A DNA stretch of 5,827 nucleotides from Chloroflexota bacterium (GTDB taxonomy: Bacteria; Chloroflexota; DTOL01; JACQYG01). Below are positions 5,645 through 5,827 of this stretch, piece after piece (the first letter of the stretch is position 1; the number at the start of each line of letters is the position of its first letter). A model generated the notes under the pieces. It was not told where the DNA came from. It did no database searches and was given only the letters and a program-made list of their open reading frames with translations. The stretch spans positions 1-5,827 of the forward strand of contig JACQYG010000336.1 in assembly GCA_016208345.1 (NCBI GenBank), written 5' to 3'. Made by a program: the position numbers and the translations under genes.

Positions 5645-5827
5645 CTTCAGGGACTCCTTGAGGGCATCCTCCAGCGTGGCTCTGGGCACCACGCCGACGA
5701 TCACCCTGAGGGGTTTGCCCTCCTTGTCCAACACCACAAAGGCGGGATGGCCGAATACCCCGTAGTCCCTGGCCCGGGCCTGACCTTCCTGGGACTGATA
5801 GTTGAGGGTCAGAAACGTCACCCGGCC
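5642..5827 (-). CDS. Thioredoxin-fold protein (TlpA/ResA-type), C-terminal part only
   Basis: Sixty-one codons are visible, from the right edge (minus strand) to TAG at 5644-5642; the start and any signal peptide lie outside. Seen: V-T-F-L-T-L-N-Y strand (3-10), a helix with A-R-A-R-D-Y-G-V (17-24), then G-H-P-A-F-V-V-L-D (26-34) with Pro28 in the position of the conserved cis-proline, K-E-G-K-P (35-39), V-I-V-G-V-V (42-47), and a final helix T-L-E-D-A-L-K-E-S-L-K. This is the standard second half of a thioredoxin fold. The C-x-x-C site would lie upstream of the window, so redox activity cannot be confirmed. Being first before ccdA, it is probably the extracytoplasmic thiol-disulfide partner that CcdA keeps reduced. 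Confidence 0.85.
   Translation of the reverse strand, partial: GRVTFLTLNYQSQEGQARARDYGVFGHPAFVVLDKEGKPLRVIVGVVPRATLEDALKESLK

Noticed and set aside
1..5827. CRISPR array, insertion sequence, tRNA or defence cassette
   Set aside because: I found no regularly spaced direct repeats, transposase motifs, terminal inverted repeats or cloverleaf. The genes are transport, redox, signalling and hydrolase functions.

Overview
The window (about 60% G+C by eye) looks like a bacterial chromosome fragment, most likely from a Chloroflexota-type organism. This is an inference: it rests on the style of the Hanks kinase (an L-G-R-Y-E-I-V-E-E-I-G N-terminus and a beta-propeller as output domain) and on the membrane-anchored Pro/Thr-linker protein. 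No rRNA or other taxonomic marker is present. I see no tRNA, CRISPR array or insertion sequence.

Layout, left to right: (1) the 3' end of a plus-strand gene, tentatively a proteasome-like (Ntn-hydrolase fold) protein, ending at 541. (2) A convergent minus-strand gene (1425 to 553) for a membrane-anchored protein with two Ig-like-looking domains. (3) A divergent intergenic region (1426-1746) with a good sigma70-type promoter facing each way and two inverted repeats between them. (4) A plus-strand unit containing a badly reduced MFS transporter remnant (1747-2184) and an intact Est30-type alpha/beta hydrolase (2214-2936). (5) A convergent gap (2937-3168) with two hairpins. (6) A minus-strand operon entering from the right edge: a thioredoxin-fold protein (partial), a CcdA-like membrane protein, and a transmembrane Ser/Thr kinase with an extracytoplasmic PD40/TolB-like propeller that is split between two frames.

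The thioredoxin and CcdA genes form a recognisable pair. CcdA-type proteins carry electrons across the membrane to an extracytoplasmic thioredoxin-like partner. The kinase that follows would sense something outside the cell through its propeller and phosphorylate cytoplasmic targets. The hydrolase probably acts on small esters or acyl substrates in the cytoplasm, with no obvious link to the other operon.

The main surprise is that three of the genes are damaged or non-standard. The MFS gene lacks about two thirds of its body, with N-terminal and C-terminal pieces joined in frame at motif A, and it has ATC where its promoter and ribosome binding site predict a start codon. The CcdA gene lacks its last transmembrane region but seems to keep the natural C-terminal tail, again joined in frame. 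The kinase-propeller gene changes frame by -1 in the linker just after its membrane segment. This could be real gene decay, deletion between short homologies, a programmed frameshift (kinase only), or assembly error. I did not find a convincing new defence or mobile system.
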